Made by a program: the position numbers and the translations under genes
Origin: Dendrolimus kikuchii
Lineage: Eukaryota > Arthropoda > Insecta > Lepidoptera > Lasiocampidae
DNA: 64,000 bases
Reading direction: 5' to 3'
Assembly (NCBI GenBank): GCA_019925095.2
Contig: CM034403.1
Span: forward strand, 9,429,690 to 9,493,689
The notes under the pieces: model-generated
What the model was told of the DNA's origin: nothing
The model's input: the letters and a program-made list of their open reading frames with translations, nothing else
The model's database searches: none
Part shown: positions 34,185-45,610 of the stretch, piece by piece
Layout: each line of letters starts with the position of its first letter
How positions within the stretch are numbered: the stretch's first letter is position 1

Positions 34185-34700
34185 AAGTTTTTCCACGCTT
34201 GACTTGAAATTTCCGCGGGATTCCCGGGACACCATAGTAGTGCCGCAGCATTTAAAAAAGAATGTAAGCTCTCGTTTCAATCAAAACTGTGTTGGAATAA
34301 GCTAATAACAATTTTTATGCACCCCAACAACTACAAACCGCTCCCGGGAAAATCCCCGCGGGATTTCCGGTATAAAACAAATCACACATTTTATTACATA
34401 AAATTTTCTATCGACCAGTACAAGAATCGCATTGTAATTCGTTTTTTTTTAATCATTCCCAGCAAATTCCCGCCGGGTTACCCAGAATAAAAAGTAGCAC
34501 AGATTTTAATCTAAGAATTTTCTGTCGGTCCAAAACCGCATAAAAATCGGCCCAGTAGTTTTTACGTGAATCTCGAAGAAACACAAGAAATCTAAAAAAA
34601 ATTGCACCGTGTTCTCATTCGTTTATATAGTATATACCAGTTGTTTTTTTCTAATAGCTTTAATATACAGACACGGCATACTTAGAATTTTATAATGTTA
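34185..34700 (+). mobile_element. Interspersed repeat R5, copy 1
   Basis: Starts near 'acgcttgacttgaaatttcc', carries two 'cccgcgggat'-like blocks, 'tttctgtcggtccaaaaccgc' and 'ccagttgtttttttctaatagc', and ends 'ttagaattttataatgtt'. Other copies at 42345-42725 (plus) and 52536-53025 (minus). No coding content. Its 'gcccgcgacttcgtcc'-type end in the other copies is common in lepidopteran non-autonomous elements. Confidence 0.65.
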
Positions 34701-35291
34701 GAGATTATAAATTATTTAATATAAAAGTTCTGATATGTGAACCCATTAAAGGAGTGTACAGCATTTACAATTCAAATGTCGTCGATATACTAATAATAAT
34801 TTATCTATTATCATAAACTATAATTATTTTGATAGATTTGGAGCTGTACCGAGTAAGTACTGGCCAAAATAACCAGATAGGTTGCGAGAGAAACCGCAAA
34901 AAATCTTTAGTGATAATTAAAATTATTGCGCATATCGTTTTCTACGCCATACTTAAACAGTACTTAGAAACTTGTAGATGTTCTATATGGAATCATTGTA
35001 ATTAAGTCGGCATTTCAAACGAGAAGTTAATACATGTTTCATTTAGGTATAATAATTTGTAATTTACTTAATTAATTGAGATGTGGCAATGTTATTTGCA
35101 CGATTTGTTACCTTTTAAAGAAGATTAGGAATATATAAAGAAAATTATAAAATGCTCGACAAACACTTTTATTAGATCTATCTATGTATATTCCTGAGGT
35201 AATTTCTTTTCATAATAATATTTCGACAAGAGTGCAGTGTATCTTCCGTATATCAAGGTCACCTAAGTAAGGAATCTAAACCATTCAGGGC
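34701..35291. other. No feature seen
   Basis: AT-rich. Confidence 0.4.
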
Positions 35292-35477
35292 CACTCAAAC
35301 ACACACAAAATATTTCATCGAAATAATGGAACTCGTTTTCTAGGCTATTTTAGGCACATTCTGTATACTTAAAAGATAAACCGACACTCAAACACACACA
35401 AAATATTTCATTGAAGTAATGGAACTTGATTTCTGGGCCATTTCAGGTATACACTGTATATTCAAAAGATAAGCAAC
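35292..35477. repeat. Tandem duplication, two 93-bp units
   Basis: Units 35292-35384 and 35385-35477 both begin 'cactcaaacacacacaaaat' and differ at roughly 15 positions, so the duplication is not recent. Confidence 0.92.
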
Positions 35478-37242
35478 TTATGCTTGTGTATTAAGCAATT
35501 TACGACAGATAACTGTGTTCTGATACACATATACCAAAAGAAATGTTGAAAGAGGTGCGTTCGAAATTGCTCTATCGGAAATTTACCTCGTGATTTTCGT
35601 ACTCGGTGAGCAAACTGCGGGCTGCAACCATAAAAGAATGTATGTCTAAAAATATGTTTAAAGCCAAAAATACAGGTCCAAAATTGATGTAAAATCGACT
35701 TTCACAAAAAAAGGTCTACAGTTGTATAAAATACTAACGCGTGTTAAAAAAAAATACCAGCTACAGTTCACAATCGAGTAAGGCAATTGATTGCAAAACT
35801 CAACGGCCTCACACAGGTTCACATTAATATTTCATTAAATACATGCGTAAGCGTCCACGGTGCGGGCGCATAGGACCAATGCGATGTGTCAAATTGAAAT
35901 ATAACGCCGTCAGCTGATGCTGACACTTTACAACCAAAAGTCTATAATTGCCTATAAGCCTTCATGTCCCACGTGATATATAGGTTTTTTTAATAGTAAC
36001 TAATAAAAAAATAACGTCAACCGTACGTATGATATATTAGGATATATATATATATTATTAGGAATAAATTCAGACATCCTGTACTTAGCATTTTAACTTA
36101 TTCTCGTCATATAAAGTAACCGCTAGATTTTGTCTTTTACTGCGGTTTTAAGTGTGACTTATCAATTCTAGAAAAACAACTTGTATATACTTGTATATTA
36201 TAAGCTAATACAAGTGAGAAAATCTAACTTATTTAAATTGTATTTTACATATTATCCCTTAAGCACATAAGTAGAGTTTTGAGCTTGGATCATCGTCTTC
36301 CTATGGGTAATGGAACCTAGAAGTGCCCTATCATAAATGACATATCTATTGAAGTATATAAAAACAGATATATAAATGGATTATAACATCTTTCGCTTCT
36401 TACCTATTTACTTGAATTTTAAAACTTGACTATTTTGAACACTTGATAAATACACTAACTTCGTGGCGTCATATTTATACGAGAAGAATAAACGTGTATT
36501 TCATAAAAAATATATATATTGTTTATGAATTGTGTTTCTTTGGCTTTGGTGATATTACGTTTTAAAAAGTCTCTATTTTGGAAAAAACTAAACCTTATAA
36601 GATTGTTATATCCATCTTTCTTTGCATGTTATAGTCGTTTTTCACATGTCTCCGCGAAAAACGACTAAATGAAACGACAAATAAAAATTAGACCCAGTAG
36701 TTTTACTATGGGATCTTTTCGATTTTTTTAAAGTTTTGTAGTCAAATGATAAAAACAGTAATCGCTCGTCGCCTCTATGGAACCTTTCAATATCGGTGGT
36801 CCGATACGTACTTGTTGATTTATTTATGGTTCATTTTTCCTTACAAAGCTCTTATTATAAATTCATAATGATTTATAAAAGGCCTGTCAAATATGGAACT
36901 GGGATACTCGTATGTCCTTATTTTGAAATGTCATAAGTTTACATTATATTTTATTATACTAACTATAATCAATAATGATTAGGTGTGTGTGAATATAACA
37001 ATAAATGTCGTCATAATTCATTTAAAATTCAATTGAAATTCTTCGTCATTTTCTATGAGTTATGACTTCATTTTCTTTTCTATTAACACAAAGCAATCAT
37101 ATTATGATGTAAGACATAATGTTTCTTGTCGATTGAAATGTTTATTCAAGTATGGTTACAACAGTAACAATATTTGTATGTAATGTAAATAATTATATAA
37201 ATGTTTACTTTTAGATGTTTAGATTTTATTTTGGTTAATGTA
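35478..37242. other. Non-coding; GC islet near 35850-35930
   Basis: The islet has 'gcgtccacggtgcgggcgc', 'ccaat' and an E-box palindrome 'gtcagctgatgctgac'. Possible regulatory element. The rest is AT-rich. Confidence 0.35.
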
Positions 37243-37564
37243 TTTTATTTTATTTTATTGCAGTAGTTCAGCAGACAGGCAGACGGCCCACTTAATGGAA
37301 AGCGGTTACCATCGCCTATGGACATTTGCAACACCAAAGGTGCTTGAAATGCGCTGCTGCTCTCTTAAGGGAGACTGGAACTTGGTCACTAACGCCGGCC
37401 GGAATACAACTAAAGGTTGTTATGGCGGCGTACTCTAGACCAGGGGTGGTCGCCATCCAGTCGGGCAAATGCCCCACTTCCTGGCTGTGGGTTGTTTTGT
37501 CGCCTCTTACGACAGGCCGCCCTGCCGCAGGAAATTGTATTCTTTCTCCGTTCCTGCACGAATA
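37243..37564 (-). mobile_element. SINE-like 310-bp repeat, copy 7 (near full length)
   Basis: Minus-strand copy of the family at 1023-1338, starting 'attgcagtagttcagcagac' and closing 'ctccgttcctgcacgaata'. A small 'gccggccgg' duplication is present at about 37395-37403. Confidence 0.85.
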
Positions 37565-37610
37565 GCATGTATAAAATAAAGTAACTATTTCCTATGATAA
37601 CCATATTTAT

Positions 37611-37735
37611 ACTTACTAATATATAAAAGCGAAAATAACTTTGTTTATAACTTTTTTCAAGACCAAATTGCTAAACAGATCTTAATGAAATTATGGCTGG
37701 GGTAGTATTCATTATGGAGAAGGACAGACTATTTT
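37611..37735 (+). mobile_element. Head fragment of the 'tactaatatataaa' repeat
   Basis: 'actaatatataaaagcgaaa' followed by 'gctaaacagatcttaatgaa' resembles the start of the element at 40935-41173. Truncated. Confidence 0.4.
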
Positions 37736-38324
37736 TTCTTCAGAACCATCTTGAATGGGAGTGAAATAGGATACTCCAATTTGTATCGGAAACCTTTATT
37801 TGTGTAATTCTTCAAAATAAGGATATAAAATTTTATATTTAAGCTTTCGGTAATAAATAACGTAGAATACGCGTGTCTCATTGTTTTTGCAAAATCTGTA
37901 GCAATTTTTAATGTAAAATTATTCGTTTTCAATTAGATAACTGTCATAACGAAACGAATTTGTTCTGCTACACTTATATATGTAAAAAAATTAAATACTA
38001 ATTTCTATCTAATTAAAATTTAGGTATAAATAAAAGTAGGATAAAATAGTGCGCGGCAGTTCAGAGGCGCTGCCTGTTACGATATGTAGATAAAACGTCG
38101 GATGACGGTGTATACTATTGTTTTAAAGTGATCCGTAATAATAATAATATAAATAAATAAGTGTCACTCCACATTTAGATTAAATTTGTCAAGGGGCCTC
38201 TACGTGCTGGCTTTCCAATGGCCCCACGCAAGCCCTCCAAAAGTCCAGGCCATTTTTATGGCTCGTGGTCTGTAGAGACATACAAGATAAAAATAAATAA
38301 ATAATAATAATCGGTAGTCAACAT
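37736..38324. other. No gene; GC-richer patch at 38195-38285
   Basis: 'ggcctctacgtgctggcttt' leading to an AATA-rich tail looks like a SINE 3' portion lying next to the SINE at 38325. Confidence 0.35.
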
Positions 38325-38538
38325 GCACACATTGTATCTCCCCAAGCTAAGCAAGGTACGCTTGTGTTATAGGTGATATACAACGAACCACTCTAGCTCT
38401 GATTCCAGACACCCAGACCATAGTAAATAACAGAAAGTTCGTTTCCAAAATTTACCATGTCAGGATCGAACCCGGAGCCTCTGCGTTCCAGCGCGTTCGG
38501 TCGGCTAAGACTTAGACAGCTCAACTACAGAGGCCGTT
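38325..38538 (-). mobile_element. tRNA-derived SINE, copy 2
   Basis: Read on the minus strand: head 'cggcctctgtagttgagctg', B box 'gggttcgatcctg', body 'ggtctgggtgtctggaatcag', end 'gcttggggagatacaatgtg'. The best-preserved copy of the family also found at 18987 and 50051. Confidence 0.8.
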
Positions 38539-40934
38539 CACAACCACAGAGGCAGTGCTAAGTAACAGTAAATAATAAATATAATTTTAAAAGGACATTT
38601 TGTGAATTAACTTTGAATGTTGTTTCTGTGTCATTACAGAGAAACACGTCGTTTCAATTTTTTAAATTCCTTGAATTTATAAAGAATTCTCTTATCTATG
38701 TATAATGACACACAAGTATACATATATTAAGTTTAGAATATGTGATGCAAACTAAAGAAAATCCTGGTTTAATAGTGAACAGCGACTGAGCGACAACCGT
38801 TTCCAAAACCCTGCCAAACAGCTTCCAAGCCCTGACGTCTGAAATGTAGATCTAGATGAGCAACTATATCACCAATTAGAAGCGAAAGTAGCGAGATCAA
38901 ACCTCCACAGACAAGCTAACAAAATAATAAATTGGAGTTTATCTAACTAAGTGGTCTATTCAATTGATACATTGCGAAAATGGCTCTTGTTGCGTTACAA
39001 ATTGTGTCGGGACAGCAGAATGTAAAAGTGACGATTGACCCGGAACGAATATCAACAACAAACATTCGCGAATGTTTTTAACCGACGTTAAGAAAAGGAG
39101 TTTCTTAATTCGTCGTGTTAGTATTATTTTTTATATCGTCAGTTTACTGCAAGAACATGTGTTAGTAAAGTTTATTGCTATATATAACTATATGTCAATG
39201 AATGAGTTCTTGCAGTAAACTGATGTTATATATTCAACCATAACTGTTTTTGTTTCTTAACATATTTAGATGATCGTTTTGCATTGGATTCTAAATGGTT
39301 AAGTAAAGCTTCGAAATGGTCCCATATAAATTTTGTTGCTATTTGATTTTGGGTTCCGAAGATATGCCACAAAATTAATTGAAATTGGACGGAAAATGTG
39401 AAATTTTTGCGGTTTTTCTGCCATTTTTTTTTGTTTTTGAACAGATTTTAATCAGTTTTTCAGCGTTGGATTCATTACAAGTTTAGGATAGTTTCATATA
39501 AATTTAATTGTTATTGGACACCATATTTAAATTTATTTAAAATTTAAACTTAAAAGTGAAAATTAAAAATTATACTTTACCTAGTAAGCAACACCTTGAT
39601 TACAAGTAAGTGCAAGTTAAATTTTTCTTCAAAAATGTTTTTTTTATTAACTGTGTTCAAACTATTACAAGAGTACAACTTAGCAAGCATCCTATATATA
39701 GATGTCACAAAAGAGAACATTGCGAAATTAATGCGGAAAAGTAAAATTGTAAACTTTATACAGAATGCGATCAAAATCATAGAAAAGGCAGTCAAAAGAA
39801 ACAAAAACCAATCAAAATGTTGCCAATATATTACAATTATACATTTGTAAACATAGAATAGTAAGATAAACTGTATAATAGGACTAAATTTAATAAATAG
39901 ATATAAAAATAATTAGACATATAAGATTTATTGAAAAAAGAAAAGACAAAAAGAAAAAACAAGAGAAAAAGAAAAATAAATAAAAAGACTCCCCACTTAT
40001 TTCCCTTATATAGTTTTAAAGATAGGTTAAAAGAGACAAGAAAAAAGAATATCTCTATCTTGGAAAATGACGGAGGTGAAGGAGATTAAAAAAAGAACTA
40101 TTACAAGGTTCATTTTAATATTAGTAAAATTAGTACTAAATCAAAATGATTAAACATTTATTTACATTATTCTTTTGTATAATTTATAAAATCGCTATCT
40201 ATTAATTAAAACGAACTAACATTATTATTTCTTTTTTATAAAATAATGCCATTTACTTACAGTTGCCAATGTAAGACATCAGTTCTAAATATTACTCTAA
40301 ATGCTCGTAGTAAGTCAATTAGCACTATAAGAAAGGGGGAAATTCAAAAGCGGCGTGTGCGTCTAATTTAGAGTAGACATCGCTGCCGGTCCGACCAGTT
40401 CCTTACAAAAGCGCTTACGCTAAAAAGGTCCGATCGGCGGGTTTTGTTACACAAAACTGTTGATGTACATTATATCGTTGCGAAGCGGAGTCCTTTCTTG
40501 ATATCGCCATTTTACACTTCATTTGAGTGTTTTAGCCTATATTGTATAAGGCATTGCATCAATTTACAAAACCTAGTAAATGCTTCTCAAGAAATTTTAG
40601 AATACAGCACAAAAAATTGTCATGTACTTCAACTATATGCGGTTTCACATCTACTTATTAAGTTTATTGTGAGCAATATCATAGTTTGATACAGTTTTCC
40701 CATATTTTGGCAAACATTAACACGCGGAAATTCCTATCAGGACGATGAATGCACATTAATTTTAAAAACAATGCCAGCTGCTAGGTTTTGCTTACACAGC
40801 TTAACTATACAGGTATAGTTTGATGTTATCTGTTTCATACAGAGCTGTTAAAACCTCGACCAAGCGCGACTCTACCACGTTAGAGATGGCCTAATGCGTT
40901 TATAATATTAAAAATAACGTCATCAATGATTAGC
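38539..40934. other. AT-rich; purine-rich tract and one hairpin
   Basis: 39930-39990 is an A/G-rich tract ('gaaaaagaaaaataaat'). Overlapping frames at 39577-39850 on both strands are AT-rich and unconvincing. The hairpin is listed separately. A GC-richer patch lies at 40345-40440 ('gtccgatcggcggg'). Confidence 0.35.
39139..39223. repeat. Hairpin with 18-bp arms
   Basis: 'tcagtttactgcaagaac' (39139-39156) pairs exactly with 'gttcttgcagtaaactga' (39206-39223) across a 49-nt loop that also contains self-complementary 'tatataactatatg'. The length is like a pre-miRNA, but the inner stem is weak. Confidence 0.85.
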
Positions 40935-41173
40935 CACATCTTATACTAATATATAAAACTGAAGAGTTTGTTTGTTTGCTTGAACGCTCTAATCTCAGGA
41001 ACTACTGGTCTTTCAGTATTAGATAGCCCATTTATCGAGGAAGGATATAGGCTATATATCATTACGCTAAGACCAATAGGAGCGGAGCACCAATGAAGAG
41101 TGTTTTAAAATTGGTTTTTTTACTTACTTTTTTTTAACTATTCCACGCGGAAAGTCGCGGGCAGAAGCTAGTT
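40935..41173 (+). mobile_element. Lepidopteran 'gcgggcagaagctagt' repeat
   Basis: Starts 'atactaatatataaaactga' and 'gtttgtttgtttgcttgaac', ends 'cgcggaaagtcgcgggcagaagc' (in parts) and 'tagt'. This head-to-tail pattern is typical of a very abundant lepidopteran non-autonomous element, sometimes classed with Helitrons; class uncertain here. No ORF. Confidence 0.6.
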
Positions 41174-41180
41174 AATTAAT

Positions 41181-41341
41181 ATATGTACATACATACATAA
41201 CTTCACGCCAGTTCCCTTGCGGGGTAGGCACGAACAACAGAGCGCCACTTAGGCTTATTTTTACACACCTCACTTGCTTTTTTGACATTCATAACTCTTG
41301 TCATGCACGCTCGTCTGTCTGTTCTTAAGGCTCCTGACATG
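41181..41341 (-). mobile_element. RTE-like LINE, last 160 bp
   Basis: Reverse complement of 54945-55100: the same codons for 'RACMTRVMNV', 'KPKW' and 'VRAYPARE', the stop, then the ATGT-repeat tail (41181-41200). An extreme 5' truncation of the family seen at 54545. Confidence 0.88.
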
Positions 41342-41473
41342 TACATACTAATATATGTACATACGTTATTTGTCAATATTTAACGTCTTTACCAATTTAA
41401 CAATGTCGCATCACCAATAACGCATTAAACCTATCGCTACATCTGCGTGAAACAGTCCCTACCCTAACACTAG

Positions 41474-41528
41474 CTTTTATGTCCCTGTTCCATTTGGGAG
41501 AATCCCAAATGGATCAGGGACATAAAAG
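41474..41528. repeat. Near-perfect hairpin, 26-bp arms, 3-nt loop
   Basis: Arms 41474-41499 and 41503-41528 ('cttttatgtccctg' outwards) pair with one mismatch around 'gaa'. Unexplained. Confidence 0.93.
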
Positions 41529-41965
41529 TACTGTAATATTATATTGTTCATACTAAATTTTATTGAAAGAATTTATCACTTTATGATTTAAAAGTGAAAG
41601 AGGGTACTTTTCGTGATATTAACCGATCCATGTGTAGTTTAGTTTTTTTTTTTTAATTTTATTGTAGTATAGGTTCGTATTTGAACATGATCTCGTCTGA
41701 TACTAGGCGAAGATAGGGTCTAAGGTGGAGCACGTTTACCTAGAAGGTACCTATTCAGACGGGATTTCAAGACGTCCAGGTTGTAAGTATCGCGAAAAAT
41801 AGACTCCGGCAATGTTCCACTCTTTTGCGGTACCTATACTAAAGGTGGACGTGAAGAGCTTCGTTCTTATAGTTATATGAACTAAATAATAATATATTTG
41901 TATTATACATGAAATGACAAACATTGTTATGCTTAGTCCCTATAGGCGGAACCCCTACAGGCCTA

Positions 41966-42280
41966 GTCCGTGCAGGAACGGAGAAAGAATACAATTTCCT
42001 GCGGCCCGGCGGCCTGTCGTAAGAGGCGACTTAACAACCCACAGCCAGGTGGTAGGGCACTTGCCCGACTGGATGGCTACCACCCCTGGTCTAAAGTATG
42101 TCACCATAACAACCTTGAGTGGTGTTCCGGCATTAGTGACCAGGTTCCAGTTTCCCTTAAGAGAGCAGCAGTGCATTTGTAGCAACTTTGGTGTTGCAAA
42201 TGTCCATAGGCGATGGTAACCGCTTTCCATAAAGTGGGCCGTCTGCCTGTCTGCTGATCTCCTGCAATTAAAAAAAAAAA
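41966..42280 (+). mobile_element. SINE-like 310-bp repeat, copy 8 (near full length)
   Basis: Starts 'gtccgtgcaggaacggagaa', ends 'gctgatctcctgcaatt' plus A10. Close to the family consensus; frames of 70-115 codons inside are not genes. Confidence 0.87.
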
Positions 42281-42344
42281 CTTTAAAAGGAACGATGTCC
42301 ATTTCTTAAATGTTTTATCGAAACCATTATAGAATTTTATTATT

Positions 42345-42725
42345 ACACTAAGATGTGCCCGCAACTTCGTCCATGCTTGACTTGAAATTCCCTCGAGATT
42401 TCCGGGGCACAAAGTATCGCAGAATTTAAAAAAGAACGTAAACTATTGTTTAAGTGAAAACTGTGTCGGAATAATCTAATTTTTATGCACCCGAACAACT
42501 ACAAACCACTCTCGAGAAAATTTTACACAGATTTTAAGTCTAAAAATTTTCTGTCGATCAGTGAAAACCGCATCGAAATTGGTGCCGTAGTTTTACGCCC
42601 AAACAAACAGTCAAGTAATTCTAAATAAAATTGCATCGTGTTCTCCATTGTGTATACCAGTTGTTTTTTTTAAAAAGCTTCAATGTACAGACAGCATTTT
42701 TAGAATTTTATAATATTATAGATAA
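42345..42725 (+). mobile_element. Interspersed repeat R5, copy 2
   Basis: 'gtgcccgcaacttcgtccat', 'gacttgaaattccctcgag', 'attttctgtcgatcagtg', 'taccagttgttttttttaaa' and 'agaattttataatatt' follow the order of 34185-34700, with an internal deletion of the second block. Confidence 0.68.
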
Positions 42726-43259
42726 ATCATTAGTATACCCACACATAAACGTATTTATTTTAAGCCTACATCGAATTAGCATTTTGGCAGTACAACTGGA
42801 CTTCCTTATCTCGAGCATAGCAAAGATCTAGCGATTAGATCGCAAAATGTAAGGTCAGGCGATTTGTCGTCGATGTGTCGATAACATATACTCGTATTTT
42901 GCAATTGTTTTTGTTCAATTGTATAAGCCTTGTTGCATCCGATATGCTAATTTGAATACAATATGGACAATATTTATGTTATAAAATAGTTTTATTTAGT
43001 CTTTTAAGTAAAGATTAAATTGTTCATGGAATTATAAAATTTTGTAGGACAATCCTTTTGATACGTTTATTTTTCTAAACAAATTTTGTATTGAATTTGA
43101 TATTGTCATTCTTTTCGATTCCTTAATAAATTATTTTCCTACATATATTATTGTAAATCTGGATATTAACGATCTATTCATATTGAGTTAGAGTAAGTTT
43201 GTAGGCTTTTAAGAGCTACTTAAAAACTTAAAAGTAGCCTAAAAACTTATTTTAACAGA
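42726..43259. other. No feature seen
   Basis: AT-rich. Confidence 0.4.
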
Positions 43260-43263
43260 ATAT

Positions 43264-44241
43264 TGTTACGAGTCGCGAGACTCGAATTAAAATGCCGTTA
43301 GAATTACTATAGAGTTTATTAGAACTATACAAACATGTACAACATAGGTACAAATATAACTGAACACAGCAAGTCAACTTAATCCCCTGGACAGTATTCA
43401 ACGTCGAGCCCTTCGCGTTGTCGATGATCCCATACTCACAGACGGTTTAGATACGCTTGGCCTTAGGAGAGACTATGCTTCTCTCTGCGTATTCTACCGA
43501 CTGTATTACGGGGAATGTTCCGAAGAACTGTTTAGAATGGTGCCTTCGTCTTCCTTCTACCATCGCACCGCTCGCCATCGATTGGGAGTTCACCCCCACT
43601 TCCTTGAGCCGCTTCGCTCATGCACGCAACGGTTCTGTAGAACGTTTATCTCGCGTACCGTGGGGATTTGGAATGAGCTCCCGGCCGAGGTTTTCCCACA
43701 GCGCTACGATATGGAGTTCTTCAAAAAGGGTGTCATAAAATTTCTTCGAGGCCGGCAGCGCGTTGGCGACATCTCTGATGTTGCAAACGTCCATAGGCGA
43801 CGGTAACCGCTTTCCACCAGGTGGGCCGTCAGCCTGTTTGCTGTACTCCAGCTATAAAAAAAAAAAAGTCCAAACGTAATACAGAAGGTCGTAATTCAAT
43901 AAAACGCGCAAAGTCCGTGACTTATTAGATTCCCGATTGTAGTACACACGTCTCGCTTCGCTCGTGGTTCTCGCTCGACTCACTCCTCCCTCAATCGGGC
44001 CATTGCTTTATACTGCACAAATGCAATATGTCCGCCCGGCAGCGTGTCCGAATTTCCTATAATCAGTTTGTACTTTAAATCTGTAACACCGGCTAATGAT
44101 TACAATACAACAATAGGCCGTATGCCAATAAGTAAATAAAAGAATTTCAATGTTATTAGTTCAAATGTCGACGGGTATTAAATGTGCTTTGTTTCAGATA
44201 TGCAGGTAGATTTTGTGTTTGACGGGACCTGAGTTGTAACA
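43264..44241. mobile_element. Solo LTR (Gypsy-like), interrupted by a LINE
   Basis: Begins TGTTACGAGTC and ends GAGTTGTAACA, the TG...CA ends of an LTR with a 6-bp inverted terminus, and is flanked by ATAT on both sides (43260-43263 and 44242-44245), a 4-bp target duplication as expected for Ty3/Gypsy integrases. Subtracting the LINE at 43384-43868 leaves about 490 bp. It holds a possible TATA region ('gctttatactgc', about 44005). No internal gag-pol, so it arose by LTR-LTR recombination. Strand cannot be decided. Confidence 0.7.
43384..43868 (+). mobile_element. 5'-truncated CR1/Jockey-like LINE with intact 3' ORF, nested in solo LTR
   Basis: One uninterrupted frame from 43384 to the stop at 43804-43806 (140 codons): 'PLDSIQRRALRVVDDPILTD', 'LGLRRDYASLCVFYRLYYGE', 'HPHFLEP', 'FCRTFISRTVGIWNELPAEV', 'FKKGVIKFLRGRQ'. 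This is the C-terminal region after the RT domain in CR1/Jockey-like ORF2. A ~50-bp tail and poly-A (43855-43867) follow. The absence of stops makes it the youngest LINE here. A possible imperfect target duplication is 'aagtcaactt' (43371-43380) against 'aagtccaaacgt' (43866-43877). Confidence 0.88.
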
Positions 44242-44245
44242 ATAT

Positions 44246-45478
44246 GAAGAAGACCGTAAATAGTTACAGATATCTTAAAACCTATCTTCTTCACTGCACC
44301 CATCCGTCATGACTTTTTACAAGTAGTAAAATTGTAAAATAAGAAATACAACTACGTATGATATAAAACTTGCAGCCTTTTTGATTTTTGTGTGTGTGGC
44401 GAGATACGACGTCATAATTATTATATCATGATATTTTTGAAGCAATACGTTAGTAATGTAATGTAAGACTAGCTCTCTATGTATATAGATTTATTATTAT
44501 TAAAATAAAATCGAGCTCTATCGCCACAACAACGAAAAACATAGGAAGAAAATGACTAGCGGCAAGTAGACTATTTCTTTGTAAAATACATACATGTAAA
44601 GCTAAGTCTTCAACAAAAATGGCTGTGTGGTCGGTACGTAGAGACATTACGAAGTTATAAACGTTCCATTTTTGCAATTTCTTACAGCACCCTGAAAACC
44701 AACGCACTACTTACGTTAATTTAAGCGTCCATTTTCATAAAGAGTATAATAACAAATAAGTTACCATAATAAAAATCTAATAAATGTTTCGTAATATGTA
44801 TTAATAAAATATTGTGTATTAACACAAAATTAAAGAAAGATATGTAGAATTTCTTTAAAATTTGTACTATATATAGGATAAAAAAATCAAAGAAAAAATT
44901 GTAATGTCAACAAAGTTTTAAAGAAAAGAAAGAAAGAAGAAATAAAAGAAAGAAGAAAAAATATAAATTAAAGAAAAATATATTTTGTGGTAATTATTTT
45001 AGTTCGGTTTAACTTTATAAGCATATTCACAGTCCTCTGTAAACATATTTCATAATATATTCTCATTAATGTAATATCCTAATAACATGTACATATATAA
45101 TAAGTTCAGTTTCAAATGACATGAAATCTCCATATCTCTTAATAAATGCGAGATCAACTCACGTTTTCCATACCATTTCCCTTGCAAGCCAGTTTGATTA
45201 CTTATAACGTTTAATCAAAGTACTAGGGTATCATAGCCCAGATAGGATATGCCTAGATTGGCCCGATGTCTTCATACTGAGAATCAAGATAATCTAAAAT
45301 TTAAATTTAGTATACAGTATTCAAATGAGTGTAATTGCGTCTGAGCTGCGCGACCTGCGCGTGCGCCATTTGGTGACGACACACACTCGTGCTAACACGT
45401 GGGATGATACAGCTTCACTATGCCAGTATTGTCGTTATTATAGTAATATTTGATTAGATTTTATTATACTTATATTAG
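44246..45478. other. AT-rich; GC islet at 45345-45375
   Basis: The islet 'ctgcgcgacctgcgcgtgcg' followed by 'ccatttggtg' resembles an NRF1-like plus Pho/YY1-like site cluster. A purine-rich tract is at 44920-44985. Confidence 0.35.
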
Positions 45479-45610
45479 TGAGTCGTGATAGCTTAGTGCA
45501 CTGGCTTTCACGTGTCAGTATACTTTGTTTTTTCACTATGATATTCTCCAGAATTAGCACCTCCCTCATTATGCAGTACAGAAAACATATCGGTGAATGC
45601 TTTCCAATCA
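45479..45610 (+). mobile_element. Possible SINE head
   Basis: 'gtcgtgatagcttagtgcac' has an A-box-like tRNA start and resembles 'gtcgtggtagcttaatggtt' at 62527. The B box is not clear, so this is tentative. Confidence 0.3.

Noticed and set aside
33904..34251. 115-codon minus frame
   Set aside because: Straddles the start of repeat R5, no known motif, AT-type composition and no splice signals.
39577..39850. Overlapping 75- and 84-codon frames
   Set aside because: Very AT-rich, Lys/Ile/Asn-heavy on one strand and Phe/Leu on the other, as expected by chance.
41914..42412. Overlapping 70-115-codon frames on both strands
   Set aside because: All lie in the SINE-like repeat; the same frames recur in other copies with different breaks.
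43264..44241. Interpretation as a DNA transposon with TGTTAC TIRs
   Set aside because: Inverted similarity stops after 6 bp while TG...CA ends and a 4-bp duplication fit an LTR better; not fully excluded.
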